From an uncultured SAR86 cluster bacterium (GTDB lineage Bacteria > Pseudomonadota > Gammaproteobacteria > Magnimaribacterales > D2472), in contig CACKNK010000003.1 in NCBI GenBank assembly GCA_902601475.1, positions 1 to 64,000 of the forward strand: a stretch of DNA of 64,000 bases, in the 5' to 3' direction. Positions 55,939 through 64,000 of this stretch are shown here, in pieces. Each line of letters begins with the position of its first letter. The first letter of the stretch is position 1. The notes under the pieces are model-generated. The model did not search any database. It was not told the DNA's origin and worked only from the letters and a program-made list of their open reading frames with translations. A program made the translations under genes and the position numbers.

Positions 55939-57650
55939 AAGTTTGCGCCCGTAATATCTTTTGCAGCTAAGTATCCAAATGTCATCGCAGGCCCAAGTGT
56001 TGAGCCAGGACCAGGATATTTTGGCAGCAATGCTGTAGTGCAGTTGCCGCATGCGTATAGACCTTTTATGGGTTGATTAAAGGTATCTAGAACTCTTGCA
56101 TGAGTATCTATCACTAAGCCTCCTGCAGTTCCCATTTCTCCTGGATATAAAACCATACAATAGAATGGACCTTCGCTTAAGGGTGCCAAGCATGGATTGG
56201 GTTTAACTGAAGGATCGCCGTAATATCTGTCGTAGGCATCATCACCTCTTTGGAAATCTAAATCCTTGCCAGTCTTACTGTATTCATTTACTTTGACTTG
56301 AGTTTCGAGGAGTCCTTTTGCATCAATGCCAACTATTTCAGCAAGCTCTTCTAGAGTATCAGCTTTAGATAGAAAAGATGGATCCCACCACTCTTTTGGT
56401 ACTCTGGAATCAGGCTGCATTGAAGCTTGGAGTAAAGGACCACAGGGTCTATTTTTTCTGAAATTACTATCAAAAATCATATAGCAAGGAGCACAAGGAT
56501 TACCTTTTTCATACTCATCAAACATATCTGTTACAAAACTTACATAATTCTGGGATTCGTTTGAAAATCGATGGCCGTTTTTATTAACTGTATAGTTTCC
56601 GGGAACAGATTTATCTACTATTGATAGCCATCCTTTCTCGTGGCCAGGTATATTCATGGTTGTAGTCCACCACCCAGCATCCATCTGATGAAGAGCTACA
56701 TTCAGACCTTTGGTTGCTGAAATTGCGTCACCAGTATTGTGAATATTTGCTGCGCTCCAGGCTGTATCTGTTGGTTTAGGTAAATATTTTTCTCTAAGTG
56801 TTTGGTTTTTTTCAAAACCACCAGATGCAAGAATCACTCCTTTATTGGCTTTAATTTTAATTGTTTCATTATTTTGAAGAGCAATAATTCCTTCCACCTT
56901 ACCATTCTCATGTATCAAATCAGTCATAGAGGTATTACGCCAAATTGGAATATCGCGATCCTTGCATGAAAGGAGCAACCTAGCTATGCCTGCATTTCCC
57001 ATAGTTAATCGTCTATCCCTCCAACCATGAATAAAGCGCATTGGAATATCTAAAATATACTTGGTGAAAAGTTTTGCGAAAAGTGTTTTCCATCCGGGTA
57101 ATGCCCCAAGTAATAATTGACCTTCTACTTGGGTAAAGTTCATATTTATTGGACCCATGGTGAATGCTGTTTGTGGGTGTTGCCCTCTTAAATATTTAAA
57201 GTCATCTCCTAATTCTGTTCCCTTAATGGGTTCAGGCTCCATTGATCTATTGCCCTCCTTGCCACCAGGATTATCTGGAAAGTAGTCGGGATAATGGGGA
57301 AGGTTCCTGTATTTAACTCTCGAGTTCTCATGAAGATAGTCAACCATTCTTGGGCCTTGTTCAATGTATGTCTCAATTAAGTCATTATTAATCTTCCCCT
57401 CAGGTGAAACGCTTTGAATGTAATTTCTAGCATCTTCAACAGAATCATCTACATTTTCTGCTTTAGCATATCTATTATTGGGTATCCAAACTCCCCCACC
57501 AGAAGTAGCGCTTGTCCCACCAAATTGATTTGATTTTTCAATGACCAAAACCTTTGCTCCTCCATCATGCGAGCAAATTGCAGAAGTTAGCGCACCATTG
57601 CCAGAGCCTACAACAATTACGTCATACTCGTGATCATAGTTCGTTGACAT
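55935..57650 (-). CDS. FAD-dependent 3-oxosteroid 1-dehydrogenase-like flavoprotein
   Basis: A 571-residue flavoprotein of the fumarate-reductase/KstD superfamily. VIVVGSGNGALTSAICSHDG binds FAD, with KSNQFGGTSATSGGGVWIPN after it; near the end, LYACGNCTTALLPKYPGPGS and TLGPAMTFGYLAAKDITG match KstD-type C-termini. KstD introduces double bonds in the A ring of 3-ketosteroids. It is followed by SDR and two NTF2-like genes, a mix common in steroid and cyclic-ketone degradation. The true substrate may be a simpler cyclic enone precursor. Confidence 0.82.
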   Translation of the reverse strand: MSTNYDHEYDVIVVGSGNGALTSAICSHDGGAKVLVIEKSNQFGGTSATSGGGVWIPNNRYAKAENVDDSVEDARNYIQSVSPEGKINNDLIETYIEQGPRMVDYLHENSRVKYRNLPHYPDYFPDNPGGKEGNRSMEPEPIKGTELGDDFKYLRGQHPQTAFTMGPINMNFTQVEGQLLLGALPGWKTLFAKLFTKYILDIPMRFIHGWRDRRLTMGNAGIARLLLSCKDRDIPIWRNTSMTDLIHENGKVEGIIALQNNETIKIKANKGVILASGGFEKNQTLREKYLPKPTDTAWSAANIHNTGDAISATKGLNVALHQMDAGWWTTTMNIPGHEKGWLSIVDKSVPGNYTVNKNGHRFSNESQNYVSFVTDMFDEYEKGNPCAPCYMIFDSNFRKNRPCGPLLQASMQPDSRVPKEWWDPSFLSKADTLEELAEIVGIDAKGLLETQVKVNEYSKTGKDLDFQRGDDAYDRYYGDPSVKPNPCLAPLSEGPFYCMVLYPGEMGTAGGLVIDTHARVLDTFNQPIKGLYACGNCTTALLPKYPGPGSTLGPAMTFGYLAAKDITGANF

Positions 57651-57673
57651 ATTTTTAAATCCTTTTAGCCTAT

Positions 57674-57692
57674 AATAATAACAATTATTATT
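57674..57692. promoter_or_regulatory. near-palindrome in the divergent KstD-like/NMO promoter region
   Basis: AATAATAACAATTATTATT is a 9-1-9 inverted repeat with one mismatch, centred between the two divergent starts (57650 and 57700). It could be an operator controlling both. It resembles a degenerate Fur box, but AT-rich sequence makes chance matches likely. Confidence 0.3.
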
Positions 57693-57699
57693 TTAGCCC

Positions 57700-58833
57700 A
57701 TGAAAACTAAATTAGCCGAGAAATTAGGTATTGAATATCCAATTTTCGCTTTTACGCATTGTAGAGATGTAGTAGTCGCCGTAAGCAAAGCCGGAGGAAT
57801 TGGCGTCCTTGGAGCCGTTGGTTTTTCTCCAGAACAACTAAAGGAGGAGCTCGACTGGATTGATGCACATATTGGTGACTATCCTTACGGTGTTGATACC
57901 GTGATTCCGCAAAAATATGAGGGCATGGATAATAAAGACCCTGAAGAACTTCTTGAGCAACTCAAAGCCTTAGTTCCTGATGAACATAAGCAATTTGCTG
58001 AAAACCTTTTACAAGAAGCGGGTGTTCCTGAAGCAGATGTATCAAATGGTCCAGATGGTGGATTGCTTGGATGGACAGAGGCTACAGCTGGGCCACAAAT
58101 AGAAGAAGCACTAAAAAGAAAAAACGTAAAGCTTATCGCCAATGCACTGGGGACACCACCAGCAGACATTATTAAAAAGATTCAAGATAAAGGAATCCTT
58201 ATCGGAGCTTTGTGTGGAAAAATTAAGCAGGCTAAAGCTCATAAAGAAGCTGGATTAGATTTTATTATTGCTCAAGGTGGTGAAGGTGGGGGTCACACAG
58301 GAGAGATAGGAAGTATTGTTTTGTGGCCTCAAATAATAGATGCGGTGGGTGATTTACCTGTTCTTGCAGCTGGAGGTATTGGTAACGGAAGACAAATGGC
58401 GGCTGCTTTAGCAATGGGGGCACAGGGAGTTTGGGCAGGATCGCTATGGTTGACTGTTGAGGAAGCGATGACTCAACCGGCACAAAAAGATTCGTATCTG
58501 AATGCTAGTAGTGAGGATACTATTCGAAGCAGAGCATGGACTGGAAAACCAGCAAGAATGCTTAAAAATAAATGGACTGAGGCTTGGGAAAGTGATGACA
58601 CTCCTGATCCCCTACCCATGCCATTGCAAGGAATGGTAACTTTTGATGCCATTAGAAGGACCGCCATGTATGCAGATAAAGGAAGTGCTCAAGATGTATC
58701 ATTTAATGCAGCTGGCCAAGTAATTGGTCAAATAAATGAGGTTGAATCTGTAAAAAACGTTATTTTTAGATTAGTTAATGAGTACGTCGATACCCTCGAC
58801 AACCTTAACAGCACTATGCCAAAAATAGACTAA
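57700..58833 (+). CDS. nitronate monooxygenase (2-nitropropane dioxygenase family)
   Basis: FMN-dependent TIM-barrel enzyme. KLGIEYPIFAFTHCRDVVVAVSKAGGIGVLG opens it, FIIAQGGEGGGHTGEIGSIV carries the catalytic-region His, and VLAAGGIGNGRQMAAALAMGAQGVWAGSLW binds the FMN phosphate. The 377 residues are typical. Members oxidise nitronates, but many homologues act in fatty-acid or ring-ketone metabolism. It is divergent from the KstD-like gene, so it may belong to the same catabolic module. Confidence 0.85.
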   Translation: MKTKLAEKLGIEYPIFAFTHCRDVVVAVSKAGGIGVLGAVGFSPEQLKEELDWIDAHIGDYPYGVDTVIPQKYEGMDNKDPEELLEQLKALVPDEHKQFAENLLQEAGVPEADVSNGPDGGLLGWTEATAGPQIEEALKRKNVKLIANALGTPPADIIKKIQDKGILIGALCGKIKQAKAHKEAGLDFIIAQGGEGGGHTGEIGSIVLWPQIIDAVGDLPVLAAGGIGNGRQMAAALAMGAQGVWAGSLWLTVEEAMTQPAQKDSYLNASSEDTIRSRAWTGKPARMLKNKWTEAWESDDTPDPLPMPLQGMVTFDAIRRTAMYADKGSAQDVSFNAAGQVIGQINEVESVKNVIFRLVNEYVDTLDNLNSTMPKID

Positions 58834-60122
58834 TTATTGTAAATTTCGGAATAGTCTTGGACTAAATGAACAAAAGATTTTACTCCTGCATCTAAAGCAT
58901 CATCATCGACATAAAAATATGGTGAGTGATTTGTGAATGGGCTATCTTGATTTTCTGGATTGACACCAATAAAGAAATATAAACCAGGCACTTGTTGAGC
59001 AAAAAATGAGAAGTCCTCAGCTCCAGTTCTTGGAACAGGCATTTCAAAAAATTTTCCATTTGATGCGTTAGCCAGTGAAGGCATTAACTGCTTAGTTAAT
59101 TCAGGATCATTAATTGTCACAGGATAGCTTCCATAAGGAGCAAACTGTATTTCAACTTCTGCATTATGAGCTGATGCTACATTGGTGGCTACGGTTGTTA
59201 TCTCCTCATGAATTTTATCTCTATAGGATTCATCAAATGTTCTTATAGTCCCCTCCATAAAAACTTCATCAGGAATAATATTATTCCTTGTGCCTCCTTG
59301 AATAATACCAACAGTGATGACAGCCTGACTGTCTAAAATATTTAATCTTCTGCTAACAATTGTTTGCAATGTCGTTACTATGTCTGCGGCTGCAACCACC
59401 GGATCAATCCCTCCCCATGGTCGCGATCCATGTGTTTGTTTACCAAGGACTTTGATTCTAAATGCTTCGGATGAGGCCATCATTGGGCCTGGTTTTGTAA
59501 CAACTATTCCATGTGGAGCATTCGTGACATGCATGCCAAATATTACATCTGGTTTTTCTTCATCAAAAATACCCTCTTTAAGCATTAATTCAGCGCCACC
59601 CTCTTCACCCTCAGGTGATCCTTCCTCAGCAGGCTGAAATATGAGCATTATGTCGCCGTTAAGTTTGTCAGTGTTTTTCGATAGAAATTCAGCAACACCC
59701 AGTAAGACAGCCATGTGAGCATCATGACCACATGCATGCATCACTCCAACTTCTCTTCCTTGATAGGTTGTAACTTGTTTTGATGAAAAAGGTAAATTAA
59801 GTTTTTCCGTAACTGGCAATGCATCCATGTCAGCTCTTAAAGCAATTAATGGCCCTGGATTATCTCCTCTTATAAATGCTGTAAGCCCGGTAAAGGCAAT
59901 TCCAGAATTAACTTCCAAGCCTAATCCTTCTAACTTCTCTTTAATATACTCAGCTGTCTGGTATTCCCTATTTGATAGTTCAGGATATTCATGAAGATGA
60001 TGTCTCCATTCAACAACTTTTGTCATAACGCCTTGAATATCTTCATCGATTTGAGATTTAAGATCGTTGGCTACCAGATTAAAGGAAAGTAAACAAAATA
60101 TAAAAAGGAAGACATTTTTCAT
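58830..60122 (-). CDS. exported M20-family amidohydrolase
   Basis: A zinc-dependent aminoacylase/hippurate-hydrolase-type enzyme. A signal peptide (FLFIFCLLSFNLVAND) indicates export. MHACGHDAHMAVLLG and IFQPAEEGSPEGEEGG hold metal ligands, and RTGAEDFSFFAQQVPGLYFFIG the late His/Glu/Asp block; WRHHLHEYPELSNREYQTA is the usual start. The 430 residues match the family. It overlaps the end of the nitronate monooxygenase gene by 4 bp on the opposite strand. It likely cleaves N-acyl amino acids in the periplasm. Confidence 0.9.
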   Translation of the reverse strand: MKNVFLFIFCLLSFNLVANDLKSQIDEDIQGVMTKVVEWRHHLHEYPELSNREYQTAEYIKEKLEGLGLEVNSGIAFTGLTAFIRGDNPGPLIALRADMDALPVTEKLNLPFSSKQVTTYQGREVGVMHACGHDAHMAVLLGVAEFLSKNTDKLNGDIMLIFQPAEEGSPEGEEGGAELMLKEGIFDEEKPDVIFGMHVTNAPHGIVVTKPGPMMASSEAFRIKVLGKQTHGSRPWGGIDPVVAAADIVTTLQTIVSRRLNILDSQAVITVGIIQGGTRNNIIPDEVFMEGTIRTFDESYRDKIHEEITTVATNVASAHNAEVEIQFAPYGSYPVTINDPELTKQLMPSLANASNGKFFEMPVPRTGAEDFSFFAQQVPGLYFFIGVNPENQDSPFTNHSPYFYVDDDALDAGVKSFVHLVQDYSEIYNN

Positions 60123-60124
60123 TA

Positions 60125-61003
60125 TTAACTCCTACTAACAAATCTTGGAAATAGCCTTGGGGTAGAAGATTCGTAATCAATAAAGTCACTTCTTCTTTCA
60201 CGAGACCTCTTATCCATCATATCTATTGAGGTAATTCCTATAAGTATATACATAACAAGGGTACCTATTATTGACCATAAAAAATCAAATGAGTTCCCAA
60301 GGGCAAAAATAAAACCACCAAACCAAAATAGTATTTCACCCAAATAATTTGGATGTCGGGAATAACTCCACAACCCTTTAGTCATTGTTTTACCCTGATT
60401 GGATGGATTTTGTCTAAAGTTATACATCTGCTGATCAGAGATAATCTGCAATAAAACAGCACCAAAGATTATGATTGCGGCAGCAATATCGAAATTATTA
60501 ATTTCTCCTGAGCTGTAATAGACAACAAAACAAAATGGTAATGTGGCAACGAATACGCATAAAGTTGGGACTAAATGTATAAAAAGAAAATCTACCAGAG
60601 CATACTGAACAGAGGAATTAGTCCTACCCTTCATCATGACATATCGCCAGTCTTCATGAGAAAACCCATCCCATGATCTTACCCAGTTGTAAGTTAAACG
60701 AATTGCCCAGAACAGAACGCAAACAAACATTAAAAATGCTCTTGATAAGCTTGGGTCAGCATCCACGTCCATCCAAACTAAAAGTATTAAGAACGGGGGA
60801 ATTACAGACCAATATGCATCATACCAACTGGAGTTTCTAAAAATATTGCTGCATATGTAAATAAAAATTGTTCCCACAAAATCAACAATCAGTAGTCTGA
60901 GCCAAATATTTGTTTCCTGGAAAAGAGACCACGACAAATCCATCAAATAAAAGCAGATGATGTAGCCAACCAATACAACCATTAAATCTCTAAACTTGAT
61001 CAT
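60125..61003 (-). CDS. DUF1295 / steroid 5-alpha-reductase-like membrane protein
   Basis: A 292-residue polytopic membrane protein with about eight hydrophobic segments. The C-terminal block MTKGLWSYSRHPNYLGEILFWFGGF (short excerpt SYSRHPNYLGE) is the cofactor-binding motif of the DUF1295/steroid-5-alpha-reductase superfamily; NWVRSWDGFSHEDWRY is also characteristic. Known relatives reduce lipid or sterol double bonds with NADPH. Its start overlaps the fbiC stop by one base, so it is in the F420 operon; a deazaflavin link is possible but unproven. Confidence 0.8.
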   Translation of the reverse strand: MIKFRDLMVVLVGYIICFYLMDLSWSLFQETNIWLRLLIVDFVGTIFIYICSNIFRNSSWYDAYWSVIPPFLILLVWMDVDADPSLSRAFLMFVCVLFWAIRLTYNWVRSWDGFSHEDWRYVMMKGRTNSSVQYALVDFLFIHLVPTLCVFVATLPFCFVVYYSSGEINNFDIAAAIIIFGAVLLQIISDQQMYNFRQNPSNQGKTMTKGLWSYSRHPNYLGEILFWFGGFIFALGNSFDFLWSIIGTLVMYILIGITSIDMMDKRSRERRSDFIDYESSTPRLFPRFVSRS

Positions 61004-63387
61004 TAAATTCTTGCCTCATTATGAAAATCATTAATTGATTTCATAGGTATTTCATTTTGATTATTTAAGTTCGATCTCTTAGAAGATGAAATTGTTTCAT
61101 AATTTGTATTTCTCCTCACAAGCTTTAAATTAAGTTCCTCTGTTAATAATTGGATTTTTCCTAAATCGAGTTCCTGTCCATGATTTGCCCCTGCAGATCT
61201 CGTGATTGTCTCATCCATTAATATCCCGCCAACATCATTAATTCCTGAAGAGAGAAGTTTTCTTAAACCCTCGTATCCCATCTTAACCCATGACCCCTGA
61301 ATGTTAGGTATATGGTCTTGAAAAAATATTCTTGAAATGGAGTGCATGAGAATTGCTTCTCTGAAAGTTGGTCCTGATCTTGATTGCCCCCTCAAACTCA
61401 TTGGGGCTTCATGTGCAACAAATGGTAAAGGAACAAATTCTGTAAACCCTCCAGATTTAATTTGCTGATTTTTGATATTTATTAAATGTTCGGCAATATG
61501 ATCATAGGTTTCAACATGACCGAACATAATTGTAGCTGTAGAATTGAGTCCACATGAGTGTGCTGCATCCATAACAGAAAGCCACTCCGCTGTATTTAAC
61601 TTGTCTGGACAAATAATATTCCTTACATCATCATGCAAAATCTCAGCTGCGGTTCCGGGAAGAGAGTTTAGACCAGCCTCTTTAAGAATGGGCAGATATT
61701 CTTCAAGAGTTAAGCCAAGAGTTTGAGCGCCTTGGAATATTTCCAAGGGACTGAATGCATGTATGTGAATATCAGGAGATACTTTACGAATAGCCTTAAT
61801 AACATCTAGATAATAGTTGCCATCAAACTTTGGATGAATGCCACCCTGAAGGCATACCTCTGTTGCCCCCCTTCTGATTGCCTCCCTAACCCTGTTTTGA
61901 ATTTCCTCAAGCTCAAGCAAGTATGAAGCTCCTCGTAACTTTTTTGCACCAGTGCTCTTAGAAAAGGCACAGAACGAGCAACTGTAAACACAAATATTTG
62001 TATAGTTAATATTTCTATTAACAACATAAGTAATGTTATTTCCATTTAGTTGAGAACGTATTTCGTCTGCAGCTTTTGTAATATATTCAAAGCTTTTACC
62101 CCGAGCATTGAAAAGCTGAGGAATTGAAGAATGTGGATTATCTGCAATTTTATTAATTAGCTTTCTAGTTTGTCCAACTTCACCGGTTGGAAGAATATCT
62201 GGTACCTCAGTAGATCTTCCACTCTCCCAGCCATCATCTCTAAGCAAACCGCTACCATCAGTTATTTTTTGTATTTTTGATCTAATTTTTTTGGCCATAA
62301 ATAAGTTATTTGCTTTGAGAACTTTTGGCGCAATAGTTGATCTTGGAAGCAAGATTTGTTCAGAATTATTAGAAATTTTTTCTAGTTTCTCAATTTCTGG
62401 CCATGGAGCCTCTGGATTAACGTGGTCGATAGTAACTGGTGATATTCCACCAAAATCATCAATGCCAGATTTTGTAAGACAAGATAAATGCTTTTGATTT
62501 AAATTTGGAGGAACTTGAATTGATATTTGATTACTCAAAATCTTCCTAGCCATCACGATTGTCCACTGCAGCTCTTCAAAACTAGGTTCAGGGAAATCAG
62601 ACATTAAGGTATTTTTTTTTGGCTTAAAGTTCTGAATGATAACTTCTTGTATATTTCCATATCTATTGTGAATTTCATTTATGACCATTAAGGATTGGAT
62701 TCTCTCCTCTCTTGATTCACCTATCCCAATCAAAAGTCCAGTAGTAAATGGAATTTGCTGCTCGCCTGCATTGATAAACGTTTGTAATCTATATTCGGGA
62801 TCTTTATCAGGCGATCCAAAATGCGGCATACCTTTTTCTGATAACCTAGCTGAATGAGTTTCTAACATTAGACCCATAGACCCTGAAACATCTTTTAGCT
62901 CCAAAATATCCTCTTGAGTAAGAGTGCCGACATTTAAGTGAGGAATTAATGAGCTATTATCAAGAATATGCTCTGCGGTCTTTTTGACATAATCCAAGGT
63001 AGTTTTAAAGCCATTAGCAGATAAATAGTCCCTTGCTGTTTTATACCTTAATTCAGGTTTATCACCGAGCGTAATAAGTGCTTCTTTGCATCCTTTCTCT
63101 TCACCATCCGTAACAACTTCTAAAACTTCATCCAGTGGCATGTATGGATTTACAATTTTTTTAGGAGTTTTGGCGAATGTGCAGTAATGACAAACATCTC
63201 TGCAAAGGAATGTTAATGGAAGAAAAACTTTTGGAGAGTAAGTAATAATATCTCCAAAAGCATCTTTTTTAGTTCTAAAAGATTTTTGTATTAAAGCATT
63301 GGATAATGGTGCTTTAGATAATTCTTTTGCTTCATCAAAGTTTATTAGGTCGTTAATTTTAAGATTTGATTTTTTATTAATTATCAT
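61003..63387 (-). CDS. fbiC: FbiC: fused CofG-CofH, 7,8-didemethyl-8-hydroxy-5-deazariboflavin (Fo) synthase
   Basis: Makes the deazaflavin Fo, the chromophore of coenzyme F420, from tyrosine and a ribityl-diaminouracil using two radical-SAM domains. The N-terminal half has the cluster motif C62-x3-C66-x2-C69 in LCRDVCHYCTFAKTP (CofG type); the C-terminal half has C466-x3-C470-x2-C473 in CVYSCSFCAFSKS (CofH type). FVPLPFVAHEAPM and SWVKMGYEGLRKLLSSGIND are later CofH blocks. The 794 residues are slightly shorter than mycobacterial FbiC. It overlaps cofC by 11 bp and the DUF1295 gene by one base. F420 genes are unusual in gammaproteobacteria. Confidence 0.93.
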   Translation of the reverse strand: MIINKKSNLKINDLINFDEAKELSKAPLSNALIQKSFRTKKDAFGDIITYSPKVFLPLTFLCRDVCHYCTFAKTPKKIVNPYMPLDEVLEVVTDGEEKGCKEALITLGDKPELRYKTARDYLSANGFKTTLDYVKKTAEHILDNSSLIPHLNVGTLTQEDILELKDVSGSMGLMLETHSARLSEKGMPHFGSPDKDPEYRLQTFINAGEQQIPFTTGLLIGIGESREERIQSLMVINEIHNRYGNIQEVIIQNFKPKKNTLMSDFPEPSFEELQWTIVMARKILSNQISIQVPPNLNQKHLSCLTKSGIDDFGGISPVTIDHVNPEAPWPEIEKLEKISNNSEQILLPRSTIAPKVLKANNLFMAKKIRSKIQKITDGSGLLRDDGWESGRSTEVPDILPTGEVGQTRKLINKIADNPHSSIPQLFNARGKSFEYITKAADEIRSQLNGNNITYVVNRNINYTNICVYSCSFCAFSKSTGAKKLRGASYLLELEEIQNRVREAIRRGATEVCLQGGIHPKFDGNYYLDVIKAIRKVSPDIHIHAFSPLEIFQGAQTLGLTLEEYLPILKEAGLNSLPGTAAEILHDDVRNIICPDKLNTAEWLSVMDAAHSCGLNSTATIMFGHVETYDHIAEHLINIKNQQIKSGGFTEFVPLPFVAHEAPMSLRGQSRSGPTFREAILMHSISRIFFQDHIPNIQGSWVKMGYEGLRKLLSSGINDVGGILMDETITRSAGANHGQELDLGKIQLLTEELNLKLVRRNTNYETISSSKRSNLNNQNEIPMKSINDFHNEARI

Positions 63388-63970
63388 TGTCTTTGAAAAG
63401 CTTATTTCTTTGTTCCAATGTTAACAAATCTAAGTCCTCAGATGTATCTAGATCAAAAGCAATATTTGAATTTTTAATAACAGTTAATTCTTGGTTAATA
63501 TTGGAGAAGTAATCAGTAAATTTTTTAAAACTATCTTTCCCAAAAAATAAATCATCTATTTTTTTAATAGGGAGGCCTAATGCATTGGTACCGGAGATAT
63601 GTCTATCCGGCACAATAAAAGGAATATTTTTATCAGCAAGTGAAATTAGCTCAGTTAAATCTGTACTAACAACAAGTGGTAAATCAGCATGCATGATGAT
63701 TACAAAATTCGCTTGGTGAGAGATCGAATTTATAGCCTCTCCCAATGCATCATTTAAAGCTGATTCAGTAAAGAATATTTCTGTGTTTTTAATTTTTAAG
63801 TCTTTGTCATCAGTAACGATAATTACCTTTTGATCTAGCTTTATAAAGTTCTGACTAAGGCTATTAATAAGGTTTTTAGAAGCGGTAATTCTTTGATTAT
63901 TTGAAAGTGAATTAGATAAACGATTTTTAGAGTTTTTAAATGCTTTAACTGGAATGAGAATGTTGATCAT
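63377..63970 (-). CDS. cofC: 2-phospho-L-lactate / phosphoenolpyruvate guanylyltransferase (CofC/FbiD)
   Basis: Activates a three-carbon phosphoacid with GTP for attachment to Fo in F420 synthesis. ILIPVKAFKNSKNRLSNSL is the nucleotidyltransferase start, with a basic loop; VIIMHADLPLVVSTDLTELI (HADLP in place of the frequent xxDLP) binds the metal, and SGTNALGLP and AFDLDTSEDLDLL are CofC blocks. The 197 residues match. Whether it uses 2-phospholactate, PEP or 3-phosphoglycerate cannot be read here. Its start codon overlaps the stop of another minus-strand gene at the window edge. Confidence 0.9.
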   Translation of the reverse strand: MINILIPVKAFKNSKNRLSNSLSNNQRITASKNLINSLSQNFIKLDQKVIIVTDDKDLKIKNTEIFFTESALNDALGEAINSISHQANFVIIMHADLPLVVSTDLTELISLADKNIPFIVPDRHISGTNALGLPIKKIDDLFFGKDSFKKFTDYFSNINQELTVIKNSNIAFDLDTSEDLDLLTLEQRNKLFKDNDN

Positions 63971-64000
63971 CTACTTAGATATTCAACTATTGACTTTGCT
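63967..64000 (-). CDS. C-terminal end of an upstream gene (cut by window edge)
   Basis: Read on the minus strand, the last 34 bases give ...AKSIVEYLSR and a TGA that overlaps the cofC ATG as ATGA. This is the usual spacing of operon neighbours, so the F420 unit continues beyond the window. A CofD- or CofE-type gene is a reasonable guess but ten residues are too few to tell. Confidence 0.55.
   Translation of the reverse strand, partial: AKSIVEYLSR

Noticed and set aside
55939-56052. N-terminal 38 residues of the track's SDR ORF
   Set aside because: They overlap the KstD-like gene, do not resemble SDR sequence, and a TTG start at 55938 gives the normal N-terminus.
1-64000. CRISPR arrays, tRNA/rRNA genes, insertion sequences, attachment sites, riboswitches
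   Set aside because: I saw no regularly spaced repeats, cloverleaf-compatible gaps, transposase or integrase genes, or long structured leaders apart from rne; intergenic gaps are nearly all under 140 bp.

Overview
The window is 64 kb of compact, AT-rich bacterial chromosome with almost no intergenic DNA. Short intergenic gaps, 1-11 bp gene overlaps, frequent GTG/TTG starts, and gammaproteobacterial gene orders (icd-clpS-clpA-infA; rpmF-fabD-fabG-acpP-fabF-mltG-tmk-holB; rne beside rluC; mrp divergent from metG; RNase T, DusA, NhaB) suggest a streamlined marine gammaproteobacterium of the SAR86 type. The lineage is inferred from gene content and base composition only. I see no tRNA, rRNA, CRISPR array, insertion sequence, prophage or integrase, and no gene-free stretch longer than about 300 bases.

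Layout. 1-4.9 kb: housekeeping block (5' part of mnmA, icd, clpS, clpA, infA). 5-16.4 kb: accessory enzymes (methyltransferase, a DUF1214-like exported protein, a membrane-anchored haloalkane-dehalogenase-like hydrolase, an overlapping aminotransferase/sulfotransferase pair, a TolB-like/TPR protein, a large M14 peptidase, a secreted cyclase-family protein and an unknown secreted protein). 16.4-23.1 kb: lipid and thiamine-diphosphate enzymes, a tandem pair of small paralogous membrane proteins with their own terminators, a beta-hydroxyacid dehydrogenase and a peroxiredoxin. 23.2-28.8 kb: histidine operon led by a TrpR/YerC-type regulator, with a HisD-HisB fusion and no hisC. 28.8-31.5 kb: an alanine/sodium symporter with a large inserted segment, a glutaredoxin and an SDR. 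31.5-38.4 kb: fatty-acid synthesis, mltG, tmk, holB, rpmF and rluC. 38.4-43.9 kb: rne with a structured leader, nudC, nhaB, dusA. 43.9-50.6 kb: mlaA, mrp, metG, a ferredoxin-NADP reductase, an RnfB-like iron-sulfur protein hidden behind a non-standard start, a leucine-dehydrogenase-type enzyme and RNase T. 50.6-60 kb: MFS transporter, UlaG-like hydrolase, an iron-storage-like protein beside a Fur-type palindrome, monothiol glutaredoxin, pdxJ, and a catabolic-looking cluster (two NTF2-like proteins, SDR, KstD-like flavoprotein, nitronate monooxygenase, M20 amidohydrolase). 60-64 kb: a DUF1295 membrane protein followed upstream in the same strand by fbiC (CofG-CofH fusion) and cofC, two steps of coenzyme F420 biosynthesis, plus the last codons of another gene whose stop overlaps the cofC start.

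The most interesting items are the F420 biosynthesis genes in a gammaproteobacterial-looking genome; the RnfB-like gene that only makes sense with an ATA/ATT-type start; the HisD-HisB fusion with a perfect 20-bp palindrome before the operon's regulator; RNase E, Mrp and MlaA orthologues that have each lost a defining cysteine motif; a three-hairpin rne leader; and the tandem small membrane-protein pair. All calls come from reading the sequence and family knowledge; no database search was run.
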